Positions 1 through 7,387 of a DNA stretch of 64,000 bases are shown here, piece after piece (the stretch's first letter is position 1; every line of letters starts with the position of its first letter). The notes below the pieces were generated by a model. The model was not told where the DNA came from. It did not search any database and was given only the letters and a program-made list of their open reading frames with translations. Source of the stretch: Halobacillus aidingensis (GTDB lineage: Bacteria > Bacillota > Bacilli > Bacillales > Halobacillaceae); assembly GCF_900104185.1 (NCBI RefSeq), contig NZ_FNIZ01000005.1, forward strand, positions 1 through 64,000, given 5' to 3'. The position numbers were made by a program, and so were the translations under genes.

Positions 1-18
1 AATAAGGTGTGGGAACAG

Positions 19-117
19 GGTCTGGGAAACGTCCGCATGAAAAGCGAATGGAGACACGAACGTGTGTGTTTTTCTACTGACTGATCCAAAACACTCCAAA
101 TCGTCGTTTCCCTGACC
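19..117. repeat. Inverted repeat, arms 19-31 and 105-117
   Basis: The arm GGTCTGGGAAACG at 19-31 is matched by CGTTTCCCTGACC at 105-117, which is complementary except for one central position. About 73 bases lie between the arms. No gene is visible in the first 350 bases of the window. The pair could be the base of a stem-loop or the edge of a decayed repeat, since a remnant of the composite repeat family begins just downstream. Confidence 0.4.
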
Positions 118-149
118 CCGTATCCATGGCCAGGAATTGTCATTCATTA

Positions 150-293
150 TTTCAACTAGGTAAGGCTGCCCTTAAGGCTACGGGGAATGTGCTCACCGCG
201 CTCCCGCGGAAAGCGAGCTATTCCCCGCAGCCCCTATGCACTCACCAAAAGTCTCGGAACTGAGTCTTCCACAATCGGGAGCTTTAGTTGAAT
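150..293. repeat. Remnant of composite inverted repeat (right end)
   Basis: The segment carries the GC-rich module text (CACCGCGCTCCCGCGGAAAG, then ATTCCCCGCAGCCCC). It ends in the family terminus CTGAGTCTTCCACAATCGGG followed by a TTTAGTTGAATAA edge. It matches the right ends of the full copies at 30.9 and 36.8 kb. The left half is missing, so this is a truncated copy. Nothing else is seen between 1 and the ywbE start. Confidence 0.75.
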
Positions 294-356
294 AAGACTT
301 AATGATTTGGGAATTGTGATAGAATACGGGGGAGACTGAATGTGGAGGTTCCAAAA

Positions 357-551
357 ATGAATGGACAAAAAAGAAGTGACATTAAAATAGGGGCAGAAGT
401 AGATATCGTCCTGAAAAAAGACCAGCGAACAGGTGCGCTGACCAGCGGGAAAGTAAAGGACATTCTCACAAAGTCCCCGAACCACCCTCACGGAATAAAA
501 GTACGCTTGGAAGACGGTCAAGTCGGTCGAGTGAAAAACATACATTCCTAG
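357..551 (+). CDS. ywbE: YwbE family protein (DUF2196)
   Basis: A 64-residue basic protein whose sequence (MNGQKRSDIKIG, then a stretch ending NHPHGIKVRLEDGQVGRVKN) matches the YwbE/DUF2196 family over its whole length. No biochemical role is established for the family; the compact KOW-like pattern suggests nucleic-acid contact, which is inference. The ATG at 357 is chosen because GGAGG at 345-349 sits 7 bases before it. The upstream GTG at 342 overlaps that ribosome-binding site. The gene stands alone and is followed by a strong hairpin terminator. Confidence 0.88.
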   Translation: MNGQKRSDIKIGAEVDIVLKKDQRTGALTSGKVKDILTKSPNHPHGIKVRLEDGQVGRVKNIHS

Positions 552-572
552 GAATAGCTCCATTGCAAAAAG

Positions 573-602
573 AAAGAGCCCATGAAAAAACATGGGCTCT
601 TT
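573..602. terminator. Bidirectional terminator between ywbE and the 132-aa gene
   Basis: A 12-bp perfect stem, AAAGAGCCCATG / CATGGGCTCTTT, encloses a six-A loop. T-rich tracts on both strands let it end both convergent genes. Confidence 0.85.
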
Positions 603-636
603 GACTTTTAGAGAGATATTTAAAAAGTAAGTATGG

Positions 637-1035
637 TTACATATGGCTCTTTTGTCTTTCAAAATTTCTATATGGCATTTCAATCGTAAAAAAAGCACCA
701 TCTTCATCTTCTGTAATCGCAAGAATCGTGTACTCCGCACCGAAGATTTGCTCCATGGCATAGTCCCCGTTATCGAAAGGCTCGCCATCAATGGAAAATC
801 CCGTTTTCAGCAATGTATGACGGTCTTCTTCTGTGAACTTACTGATTTCATTGAGCTGGACCATTGGACGGACGAGTGTGTCTCCTTCAGGTTCATCAAG
901 AAAATCGTAGTTAATCTGTATGTTTACCAAATTCCGGGCTTCGCCGAGCATATCCAGTACGATGGTTTTGAATTCTGATAAGTCCATGAGAAAGCGGACA
1001 TCTTCCGGTTCAATACGGTCTAAGTACCGGGACAT
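637..1035 (-). CDS. Acidic protein of unknown function, 132 aa
   Basis: I do not recognise this family. The product is soluble and acidic (motifs SRYLDRIEPEDVRFLMDLSE near the start, GAEYTILAITEDEDGAFF near residue 100), with no signal peptide or membrane segment. The ATG at 1035 is preceded by AAGGAGGC, 7 bases upstream on the minus strand. Upstream, at 1111-1414, lies a minus-strand promoter followed by a structured region ending in a strong hairpin. That region is either an independent small RNA or a regulatory leader for this gene. Confidence 0.7.
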   Translation of the reverse strand: MSRYLDRIEPEDVRFLMDLSEFKTIVLDMLGEARNLVNIQINYDFLDEPEGDTLVRPMVQLNEISKFTEEDRHTLLKTGFSIDGEPFDNGDYAMEQIFGAEYTILAITEDEDGAFFTIEMPYRNFERQKSHM

Positions 1036-1110
1036 TTCATAAGCCTCCTTCTATACTTCTATGGCTTATATTACCATGAACGAATCTCTTTAAACCTATA
1101 TAAATTGGAA

Positions 1111-1140
1111 AAGCGAGAAGGACTGCAGTCCTTCTCGCTT
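1111..1140 (-). terminator. Perfect 30-bp palindrome ending the RNA candidate
   Basis: AAGCGAGAAGGACTG is followed directly by its exact complement, and on the minus strand by TTTT. It lies 76 bases before the start of the 132-aa gene. It could therefore be the end of a small RNA, a leader attenuator, or the terminator of the upstream yhfP-like gene. Confidence 0.75.
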
Positions 1141-1403
1141 TGTATACTTTCGGAAAATATCAAGTTTTACCTACTTGTTTTTAAAACAAGTGTTGTGGAA
1201 CTTTGTCCATGTTAATGCCGCGGTTCAAAAATTCTACATGGTAGTTTTTGGCAACTTAAACGACGCAATCCCTACCTCTATTGCATCCTTACAGCTCCGA
1301 AGCTGATCCAGTGTGATTAAGTTGTATCAAAACGTAGCAGAATGCCAGTCTCATACAAATCACTCTTTTCTTTTCCGAGTTACCTTCTTTTGAAGGCACT
1401 ATC
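1111..1403 (-). ncRNA. Candidate structured non-coding RNA or regulatory leader
   Basis: On the minus strand a consensus promoter at 1409-1437 is followed by about 290 bases with no credible reading frame. The predicted transcript has CAACTTAA pairing with TTAAGTTG around two inner hairpins (CAGCT/AGCTG with a UUCG-type loop, and GCAAT/ATTGC), which makes a three-way junction. Further on are a CCATGT/ACATGG stem and ACTTGTTT/AAACAAGT, and then the 30-bp palindrome. I could not assign it to 6S, tmRNA, RNase P, SRP or a known riboswitch class. A 21-codon ATG frame inside it has a weak ribosome-binding site and is probably incidental. Confidence 0.6.
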
Positions 1404-1408
1404 AAAAC

Positions 1409-1437
1409 ATTATAAACTCTATATTTATAGTTGTCAA
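1409..1437 (-). promoter_or_regulatory. Consensus SigA promoter
   Basis: The minus strand reads TTGACA, 17 bases, TATAAT, an exact match to the vegetative consensus with optimal spacing. Transcription would start near 1402 and run leftwards into the structured region. Confidence 0.85.
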
Positions 1438-1456
1438 TAGTATACGTTTTGGGAAA

Positions 1457-2458
1457 CTACCATCCATTCATAAGTTTCACGATCGACCGACCGCGTGTTT
1501 TTCCTTGTAGAATATTTTCGAGTGTTTCAGGAACTTCGTCCAGAGTATGAACGACTTTAATCCGGTCGAAGACTTCTTTGGTTTTTAAGTCATTGGCCAT
1601 GCGATGCCACACTTTTTTCCTAAGGTTCATTGGGCAATTGACGGAATCAATACCAATAAGACTTATACCCCGTAAAATAAAAGGGTAAACCTGTGTCGGC
1701 ACTTTAGTACCTCCTGTTAATCCGCTTACCGCTGCAGAACCTCCATACTTCAATTGACCAAGAAGGGAGGCGAGCTGTTCTCCCCCAACAGGATCGACAG
1801 CGCCAGCCCAACGTCCGCTTGCTATGGATCGAAGCTTTCCATCATAAACCTCTTCACGAGAAATGATTTTAGAAGCGCCTAAGTCTTTTAAGTATTCTTC
1901 ATGTTCAGGGCTCCCTGTGCTCGCTTCCACGGTATAACCTCTTTTAGCAAGCATAGCAACTGCAATGCTGCCGACACCGCCGGAAGCTCCTGTCACAAGC
2001 ACGGGTCCCTGCTCAGGAGTCAAGCCGTTCTCTTCTAATCGGTGAAGGGAGAGGGCAGCGGTGAAACCGGCTGTGCCGTAAATCATCGCTTCTTCTGTCG
2101 TTAATCCTTCTGGAAGAGGGACGACCCATTCGGCCGGGATGCTCGCGTATTCACTATACCCACCATGATGGTTGACGCCGATTTCATAACTGGTAGCGAT
2201 CACGTAATCGCCCTCTTTAAACTTTTCATCAGAGGAACGAACCACTTCTCCCGCCAAATCAATGCCTGGTATGATCGGATAATTTTTGACGAGGGGGTTA
2301 TCCGGTTGGGTAACCATCCCGTCTTTGTAGTTGATGCTGGAATAATGGACTTTAATTAGAACATCGCTTGAAGGTAGGTCCGAGAAAGAAAGTTTTTGCA
2401 CCGAACCATGTACACCTTCTTCGCTCTGATCGACTTTATATGCCTTGAAACTTGTCAA
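1457..2458 (-). CDS. yhfP: YhdH/YhfP-type quinone oxidoreductase (MDR family)
   Basis: A 333-residue zinc-independent medium-chain dehydrogenase/reductase, closely resembling B. subtilis YhfP and related to acryloyl-CoA reductase AcuI. An N-terminal GroES-like domain (SSINYKDGM, PGIDLAGEV) is followed by a Rossmann domain with the dinucleotide motif GASGGVGS around residues 157-164. It is expected to reduce a conjugated double bond using NADPH in the cytosol; the physiological substrate is not evident. The start is a TTG at 2458 with AGGTGA upstream. It is transcribed leftwards, with a possible terminator at 1111-1140. Confidence 0.85.
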   Translation of the reverse strand: MTSFKAYKVDQSEEGVHGSVQKLSFSDLPSSDVLIKVHYSSINYKDGMVTQPDNPLVKNYPIIPGIDLAGEVVRSSDEKFKEGDYVIATSYEIGVNHHGGYSEYASIPAEWVVPLPEGLTTEEAMIYGTAGFTAALSLHRLEENGLTPEQGPVLVTGASGGVGSIAVAMLAKRGYTVEASTGSPEHEEYLKDLGASKIISREEVYDGKLRSIASGRWAGAVDPVGGEQLASLLGQLKYGGSAAVSGLTGGTKVPTQVYPFILRGISLIGIDSVNCPMNLRKKVWHRMANDLKTKEVFDRIKVVHTLDEVPETLENILQGKTRGRSIVKLMNGW

Positions 2459-2479
2459 CGTTTCACCTCATTTCTGCTT

Positions 2480-2671
2480 TTAAGGACGAAGGTCCTCATC
2501 GTAGTCTTCTTCCGTAACCGAGTCCTGTTTGGATTTTCTTCCTTTATCCTGTTCTCGTTCTTCTTTTTTTACTTCTTCATCAGGAATGCCGTCAATCAAG
2601 CGTTCTTTTTTTAATTTTTCTTGAAAACTTTGGTCGTTTTCAGATACTTTGTTTCGTTTTTGATCAGCCAT
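2480..2671 (-). CDS. Small highly charged hypothetical protein, 63 aa
   Basis: A hydrophilic, Lys/Glu/Asp-rich peptide beginning MADQKRNKVSEND and ending DYDEDLRP, with no hydrophobic segment. I do not recognise it. The internal ATG at 2671 is preferred to the one at 2686 because TGGAGGTGAAAG lies just upstream and overlaps the longer start. It ends 21 bases before yhfP in the same direction, so the two may be cotranscribed. Confidence 0.65.
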   Translation of the reverse strand: MADQKRNKVSENDQSFQEKLKKERLIDGIPDEEVKKEEREQDKGRKSKQDSVTEEDYDEDLRP

Positions 2672-2756
2672 CTCTTTCACCTCCAAAAAATGGGTGTCTC
2701 GGTTATGATTCCTTTTTCAATAAGGAGTTAAACGTTGATCAACCAAGTGAGTCATG

Positions 2757-2787
2757 AAAAAAACCGCCCATATTATGGCGGCTTTTT
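2757..2787 (-). terminator. Terminator of the channel-like gene
   Basis: On the minus strand GCCGCC and GGCGGT pair around a short AT loop and are followed by a T run. The hairpin overlaps the stop codon of the 213-aa gene at 2786. Confidence 0.8.
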
Positions 2788-3427
2788 ATTTATCGGTGAA
2801 TTTGTTTTTTATGGATTGAATCAGTGGAGTTTGCATTAAGTAATCAAACGTTGTGCTGATCACCAGCCCGTGAATGATGACTCCGAGGATGGTGAAGACG
2901 ACGATGATGATATGTCCAGCCATCGTTTCTGGTTCAAATCCAGACCTCCCGAAGAAGGTGAGGGAAAGGATGGCGCTTAGCCACGCATCTCCATAACTGT
3001 CTAATTCATTTTCAATTAAATTTAAGGGGATGATCAAAAGGAATACAAGAATGAATGTGGCTCCAGTCACCGTTAAGAGATGCTGTCTTTTAAGGAAACG
3101 TATGAAGGGCATTGTGTAATACTTTGTGATGGACTTCAACCTCAAGAGATGAATGATTCTAGCAAATCTCGCAAACTGAAAAATCGCATCAAGGGGAATG
3201 GCAGCAATGACAATGAAGGGGTGTTTCTTTATGAATCCCCATTTGCTATCAGCTTTATATAAACGATAAAGGAAGTCGAGAAAGAAGATGGACCATGTCG
3301 TCCAAACGATCACACTGTTATAGCCGGTTTGCTGCCATATAGTGGCGACAGAAAGGGCGGCAAGAGCGACCATGAATAATTCATAGAACGTTTTACTGGA
3401 TTTTCTAGTCTGTAGTCCCATCGTCAC
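2786..3427 (-). CDS. Voltage-gated-channel-like membrane protein with non-canonical pore
   Basis: A 213-residue membrane protein with the plan of a six-helix cation channel. An S4-like segment near residues 84-100 has basic residues at every third position (R87, R90, R96, K98). It is followed by hydrophobic S5, a pore-loop-like stretch near 147-170, and S6. Where potassium channels read TVGYGD the sequence reads TFFGRSGFEPET (157-168), so the GYG filter is absent. The overall match supports an ion-transport fold; ion selectivity cannot be inferred. Start ambiguous: GTG at 3427 or ATG at 3421, with GGGAGAG just upstream. Confidence 0.6.
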   Translation of the reverse strand: MTMGLQTRKSSKTFYELFMVALAALSVATIWQQTGYNSVIVWTTWSIFFLDFLYRLYKADSKWGFIKKHPFIVIAAIPLDAIFQFARFARIIHLLRLKSITKYYTMPFIRFLKRQHLLTVTGATFILVFLLIIPLNLIENELDSYGDAWLSAILSLTFFGRSGFEPETMAGHIIIVVFTILGVIIHGLVISTTFDYLMQTPLIQSIKNKFTDK

Positions 3428-3487
3428 GTCTCTCTCCCTGATTTTGTCGATTCGACACTATTATATCATTCTCTTAAGTAGAGAACA

Positions 3488-3652
3488 TTAATTTTGGCGG
3501 ATGTAATTAGCCCCGGCCTCTGTGATCTGTGTGTCTGCCCCGCCGCGTTTGATTGTAACGAATCCTCTCTCTTTTAACTCTGTCAACACTCTACGAATCT
3601 GCTGTTCTGATAAAGAGATGGATTCGTCTTGAGAAATAAACTTTTTTATTCA
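3488..3652 (-). pseudogene. C-terminal fragment of a winged-helix-like protein
   Basis: Read leftwards, an open frame of about 54 codons ends in a TAA at 3488-3490. It contains SLSEQQIRRVLTELKERGFV and then TIKRGGADTQITEAG, a typical helix-turn-helix plus wing. There is no start codon or ribosome-binding site; an in-frame TGA lies just upstream and the remnant repeat begins there. I read it as the tail of a regulator gene whose 5' part has been lost. Confidence 0.6.
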
Positions 3653-3660
3653 TTTGAGCA

Positions 3661-3803
3661 TCCACGAGACTCCTGGTGGGAAAAGAGCCCTGGCTGAGAC
3701 CTCGCGATCAGAGGTTGAGGATGATACTGGACCCCCGCGGAAAGCGGTGATTTCTCAAAACCTAATAAAAGTTTCGAAAATGAGTCTTCCGAAATAGGGA
3801 GCT
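3661..3803. repeat. Degenerate single-module copy of the composite repeat
   Basis: Matches to the family include GAGACTCCTG, GAGACC, CCCGCGGAAAGCG and the terminus TTTCGAAAATGAGTCTTCC followed by GGGAGCT. It has diverged more than the other copies and only one module and one end are visible. It abuts the truncated winged-helix fragment. Confidence 0.6.
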
Positions 3804-3820
3804 GTTGTGGGAGGTGAGAT

Positions 3821-4549
3821 TTATAGCTTCAGGAACTTTCTAATTCTGTACCATTTTCTTGAGATTAAGATTTTCTTAGGTTTGATGAAGCCGTCCCTAA
3901 ACTGGTAGAGCTCTCCGTTCTCTTCTTGAATCCCCAGCACTTCCGATCTTACCTGCTGCTTCATGTACTTCCGGAATGGAAAGGATCTGTATTTCTTTGG
4001 ATGATAAAAAGGTCTGGAATAGAGATGTGGATATTCATAAAGAGTGCCCTCGTAAATCAACTGGAGTTCTTCGTGGCCGCGGAAATCATCTGGAGTGACA
4101 AGTGCACTGGTTTTGTGAAAAAGATTGCATCCTGCTCGCTTAAGTACTTCAGCTACGAATTGGGAGCAAAAATAACTGGATTTTACATGAATGGGCTGGT
4201 TTGTAGGTACCCCTAAGAGACCTAAGTAATTGTAAAAGTAAGTTTTATAGTTTTTAGCGAACGCTTTAAGAAGACGCTCGAGCTTTTGATATTTTCTTCT
4301 TGTCATTTTTAATTCATAAACCGCACAAGTCGCGTAAGGATACCAGCTGAAGGTCCCTTGAACAAGGTCTTCCTGAACGAATCCGCCCCAAAAAGGGTTT
4401 GTCGGTCGACGCCTTCCGAAACTATATAAACGCTTCATGTTTTTATCTAGGGAGAGAGAAGCATGGTTATAGGGGGCTGCAGTGAATGCTTTGATGGCCT
4501 GATTTGTGATCGTACCTGTGTTTGATAGTAATAAGTAGACGGATTTCAT
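3821..4549 (-). CDS. Permuted papain-like (YiiX/NlpC-P60 type) protein
   Basis: A 242-residue protein with the circularly permuted papain-like arrangement. His29 lies in YNHASLSLD near the N-terminus, and Cys128 lies in SSYFCSQFVAEVLKRAG at the start of a helix. Family members are thought to be amidases or acyl-transfer enzymes acting on lipids or cell wall; the substrate here is unknown. No signal peptide is evident. The ATG at 4549 is preceded by GGAGGAAGCC. The basic tail (RKWYRIRKF) could favour membrane contact. It is transcribed alone, away from the next gene. Confidence 0.65.
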   Translation of the reverse strand: MKSVYLLLSNTGTITNQAIKAFTAAPYNHASLSLDKNMKRLYSFGRRRPTNPFWGGFVQEDLVQGTFSWYPYATCAVYELKMTRRKYQKLERLLKAFAKNYKTYFYNYLGLLGVPTNQPIHVKSSYFCSQFVAEVLKRAGCNLFHKTSALVTPDDFRGHEELQLIYEGTLYEYPHLYSRPFYHPKKYRSFPFRKYMKQQVRSEVLGIQEENGELYQFRDGFIKPKKILISRKWYRIRKFLKL

Positions 4550-4682
4550 AAGGCTTCCTCCAAATTGGATGTTTCTGTAAATATACTATAGGAGACTATG
4601 AAAAGGAAGTTATTCATTTCTCTATTAAGCTCCTTGTGGTATTCTCAAATTAATCACTAAATGAATAGAAGGGAAGCTGGAA

Positions 4683-5264
4683 GTGCGCATTCTAACGAAC
4701 CTGATGAACTTTTTCTTTTTTGCTGGCGTGGTTGCTCTAGTAATTTTCTTTTTGGTCCCACAAGTAGAAAAGGAACTTCCTCAAGGTGTTTTTTATAAAA
4801 AAGATGTCCCCATGCCCACGAACCTTCACCCGACGGTAGAAAAACGCAAAGATCAGCTGGTCGAAACGGTACAGGAAGCAGGAATTAACATCGTCATTAC
4901 GGAAGGTCACCGTTCTGTTCAAAGACAGGATAAGCTCTATAAACAAGGCCGTTCTTCTGAGGGGCAAATCGTCACTTATGCAAGGGGTGGTGAGTCCTAT
5001 CATAATTATGGTCTTGCTATCGATTTTGCACTTGAGCACGAAGACGGCCGGGTCATTTGGGATACAGAATACGATGGAAATGGAAACGGACGATCGGATT
5101 GGTTGGAAATTGTAGATGTAGCTAAAGGTCTTGGGTTTGAGTGGGGAGGCGACTGGGAAAATTTTAAGGATTATCCTCATTTGCAAATGGACTTCGGATT
5201 ATCGATCAGGGAATTGAAAAGAGGAAAGCGGCCGGAAGTAGACGAGTATGCAGATGAAGAATAG
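4683..5264 (+). CDS. M15-family peptidase, CwlK-like (L-Ala-D-Glu or D-Ala-D-Ala type)
   Basis: A 193-residue membrane-anchored peptidoglycan peptidase. Residues 7-26 form a single hydrophobic segment and the rest should be outside the cell. The M15 metal-binding pattern is visible: GHRS (75-78), SYHNYGLAIDF with His107 and Asp114, and YPHLQ with His166. This is the layout of CwlK/VanY-type zinc peptidases that cut stem-peptide bonds. The start is a GTG at 4683 with GGGAAGCTGGAA upstream. A hairpin terminator follows the stop. Confidence 0.8.
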   Translation: MRILTNLMNFFFFAGVVALVIFFLVPQVEKELPQGVFYKKDVPMPTNLHPTVEKRKDQLVETVQEAGINIVITEGHRSVQRQDKLYKQGRSSEGQIVTYARGGESYHNYGLAIDFALEHEDGRVIWDTEYDGNGNGRSDWLEIVDVAKGLGFEWGGDWENFKDYPHLQMDFGLSIRELKRGKRPEVDEYADEE

Positions 5265-5272
5265 ATAGAAGA

Positions 5273-5301
5273 GGGTGCCCCGAGTTGGAGCACCCTTTTT
5301 T
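5273..5301. terminator. Terminator of the M15 peptidase gene
   Basis: GGGTGC at 5273-5278 pairs with GCACCC at 5290-5295 and is followed by a run of seven T. The panE-like gene ends just beyond on the other strand and may share it. Confidence 0.75.
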
Positions 5302-5303
5302 TC

Positions 5304-6224
5304 TCATTGTTGATATTCTTCGTAAGGTTTGATCATCGCATGGATGGTTTCGATATAAGGCATGCTCAATCCGACTTCGCTGCCTAGGCGTAAAGCTCCG
5401 CCATGAAGGTGTTCAACTTCCAGGGGCAGGCCTTTTCGTCGATCTTGATGCATCGAAGAAGTCATTTCATGATCGAATCCACGTAAGTGTTCAAATGCTT
5501 GCTGCACTTGCTCGTCTGTCAGACTAATGTTGTGAGCATTTGCGAGTTCTTTCATTTCTGTAAGGATTCGCTCTGCAATACGGAATGTTTGAGGATAACT
5601 TCGTACAACACCAATGGGTTGATTAACAGCTGTTGTAATTCCGGAAAATGCAGTGATAAACATGTATTTCTTCCACATGTCCTCTAAAATATTCGTACTT
5701 AACGTTCCATTCATATTCGCCTGGTTACACGCGAGGGCAAGTTCTTCACAGATGGCTTGCTGAGAAGTATGGAGCGGGCCAAATACAAGGTCATGGAATG
5801 GACTCGTATGGACAACATGACCAGCTTCATCAAGGGTTGCAATGATGTAAGAAAGTCCACCGATAACAGCTTCCTCTCCCAATTCTTTTTGCAAAATACT
5901 GATGTGTTCCATGCCATTTAAAACGGGATACACTTTTGCTCCTTTATTTACCAAAGCTTTCAGCCAGTCCAATGTACCATGAAGGTGGTAGCCTTTGACG
6001 GCAAGAAAAACAAGGTCAGGGCTTTCGATTTCCTCTGGGCTCCTCGCAATCACAGGATCTGGAACTTCGTAATCCCCCATTTCGCTATGTAGCTTCAAAC
6101 CGTTTTTTTCAATCTGCTCGGCTCTTCCTTCGCGGACAAGGTTAATGACTTCATGACCAGCTTCCTGCCAGCGTGCTCCAAAATAGGCACCGAGGGCTCC
6201 TGCACCTAAAACTACGATTTTCAT
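5304..6224 (-). CDS. Ketopantoate reductase family protein (PanE/ApbA)
   Basis: A 306-residue NADPH-dependent 2-dehydropantoate reductase family member. It has a Rossmann motif GAGALGAYFG (7-16), the NGMEH segment where the family has its NG motif, and the C-terminal SSMHQD pattern with downstream Glu. In pantothenate synthesis this enzyme reduces ketopantoate to pantoate. Bacilli often carry paralogues, so the assignment to pantothenate is probable rather than certain. It is the last gene of a three-gene leftward operon (6949 to 5304), 21 bases after the DUF1428-like gene, with GGAGG upstream of its ATG. Confidence 0.78.
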   Translation of the reverse strand: MKIVVLGAGALGAYFGARWQEAGHEVINLVREGRAEQIEKNGLKLHSEMGDYEVPDPVIARSPEEIESPDLVFLAVKGYHLHGTLDWLKALVNKGAKVYPVLNGMEHISILQKELGEEAVIGGLSYIIATLDEAGHVVHTSPFHDLVFGPLHTSQQAICEELALACNQANMNGTLSTNILEDMWKKYMFITAFSGITTAVNQPIGVVRSYPQTFRIAERILTEMKELANAHNISLTDEQVQQAFEHLRGFDHEMTSSMHQDRRKGLPLEVEHLHGGALRLGSEVGLSMPYIETIHAMIKPYEEYQQ

Positions 6225-6245
6225 ATTCCGACACCTCCGAAGAAA

Positions 6246-6617
6246 TTATGCTTCTAACTCTTTACTGCGCTCTGTTGTAAAGCTTGAAGTAATAATTCTG
6301 GTCGTTTCTACAACATCTTTAATGTGATCATCTAAATATTGGATGATATCGTCGAATCCTGCTGTTCTCATGATCTCATGATAATGATCTTCGCTATTGA
6401 ATATGGATTGACCGAGAACGAGTTCCTCATCTTCCTCCACATCAACAACATTCAAAAATCCCATGGATCCTTGGCTGCCGGTCAATTTATTGGAAAAATA
6501 AATATTATGATCGAGAGCACCATGAGATTTTAAGAGATTTCCTGATTTTCTACTCAATTCTATGAATTCATCCAAATTCTTTTGTTTTACTCGAAATAGG
6601 CATATGACTGTAAACAT
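6246..6617 (-). CDS. Dimeric alpha/beta-barrel protein, DUF1428-like
   Basis: A 123-residue soluble protein that looks like the ferredoxin-like dimeric alpha/beta-barrel group. Features are VICLFRVKQKNLDEFIELS, then SHGALDHNIYF, SMGFLNVV, and VLGQSIFNSEDHYHEIM. Relatives include DUF1428 and antibiotic-biosynthesis-monooxygenase-like folds; no catalytic residues can be named. ATG at 6617 with AGGGGGAG upstream. It lies between a small membrane protein gene and the panE-like gene in one transcription unit. Confidence 0.55.
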   Translation of the reverse strand: MFTVICLFRVKQKNLDEFIELSRKSGNLLKSHGALDHNIYFSNKLTGSQGSMGFLNVVDVEEDEELVLGQSIFNSEDHYHEIMRTAGFDDIIQYLDDHIKDVVETTRIITSSFTTERSKELEA

Positions 6618-6643
6618 CTCTACTCCCCCTGCACTATAGGTTA

Positions 6644-6949
6644 TCAGGATTTATTATCCAGACTTGTGGACCGTCCAGCATCTATTAAAAGAACAATGGC
6701 AGTCACTGTATGCATGACCCAGCCGACAATAGGAATTGCTCCTATGGCGCTTGTGATCATACCGAGAATACTTCCTGCGTAGGAACGCTTATCCTTAGCT
6801 GATACTACGAGTGTGATCAAGTGGAAAACAAACATGAATAAAAGTGGCAGCCATCCGTTACTGAAAATGAACGCTCCGCCTGCTATAGGAATAGCTAAGA
6901 ATGCTTCACTCCCACCTGTTAACCACTTGAGTAAAGAAGATAGTTTCAT
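6644..6949 (-). CDS. Small integral membrane protein, 101 aa
   Basis: Unrecognised membrane protein with three to four hydrophobic segments (about 14-30, 33-50, 58-72 and 74-90) and a short hydrophilic tail. The ATG at 6949 has AAGGAG nine bases upstream. It is the first gene of the leftward operon with the DUF1428-like and PanE-like genes. An 8-bp inverted repeat, GAGTGGAA / TTTCCACTC, lies about 40-80 bases upstream in the promoter region. Confidence 0.6.
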   Translation of the reverse strand: MKLSSLLKWLTGGSEAFLAIPIAGGAFIFSNGWLPLLFMFVFHLITLVVSAKDKRSYAGSILGMITSAIGAIPIVGWVMHTVTAIVLLIDAGRSTSLDNKS

Positions 6950-7180
6950 TGGAATCTGCTCCTTATTGCGTAATCTTTTGCGATAGATGGAAGAGTGGAA
7001 TAATCGGCCTTACCCTCATCTTTCCACTCCGTGGGTTTTCGAAACATTCTACCAAAAGCGTGAATTAATCTCTACTTTCATTAGCATATTTCGACACAAC
7101 TAATGCTATTTCCTCTCTTGGGAGGGGATTTTCGTTTTGAATATTGTTACTTTTAAGGTAGTAGGAAGGCAGAAAACAAT

Positions 7181-7208
7181 AAAACCCCCGGGATTGCCGG
7201 AGGTTTTT
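7181..7208 (-). terminator. Terminator downstream of mreBH
   Basis: AAACCCCCGG and CCGGAGGTTT form a GC stem with a four-base loop. Minus-strand transcription from mreBH would meet it after the stem-loop repeat at 7268-7378. No gene is seen in 6950-7387. Confidence 0.65.
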
Positions 7209-7267
7209 CATTTTTTGAATTTTATTAGAACGCCGAACTCCCAGGGCGTTTCCGCATTTCGAATTGT

Positions 7268-7378
7268 CCGGTTCCACCACCCAGACTCTCGAGACATAAG
7301 CCAATCGCCTCCGTGGAGGAAGACCGCTCCACTGCGCCGCTTGTCTTATGCTTGTCGAGTCTCCCAGGGTGGTTCCAC
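7268..7378. repeat. Stem-loop repeat in the mreBH 3' region
   Basis: Two arms, CCACCCAGACTC...CATAAG and CTTATG...GAGTCTCCCAGGGTGG, face each other around an inner GTGGAG/CTCCAC hairpin. The minus strand carries GGCTTATGTCTCGAG and GTCTGGGTGGTGGAAC. These align with the 59-bp insertion inside the composite repeat at 25164-25222 (GCTTATGACGCGAGTGTCTG, then GGCGATGGAGC). This marks a small dispersed repeat family. Confidence 0.6.
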
Positions 7379-7387
7379 ACTTCATTC

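Noticed and set aside
234-791. 185-codon minus-strand frame across ywbE
   Set aside because: It runs antisense through ywbE and the terminator, and has no family resemblance or ribosome-binding site.
1323-1340. Type I toxin peptide in the RNA candidate (21 codons starting near 1354)
   Set aside because: The peptide has only a weak ribosome-binding site and is not clearly a membrane toxin; the RNA structure explains the region better.
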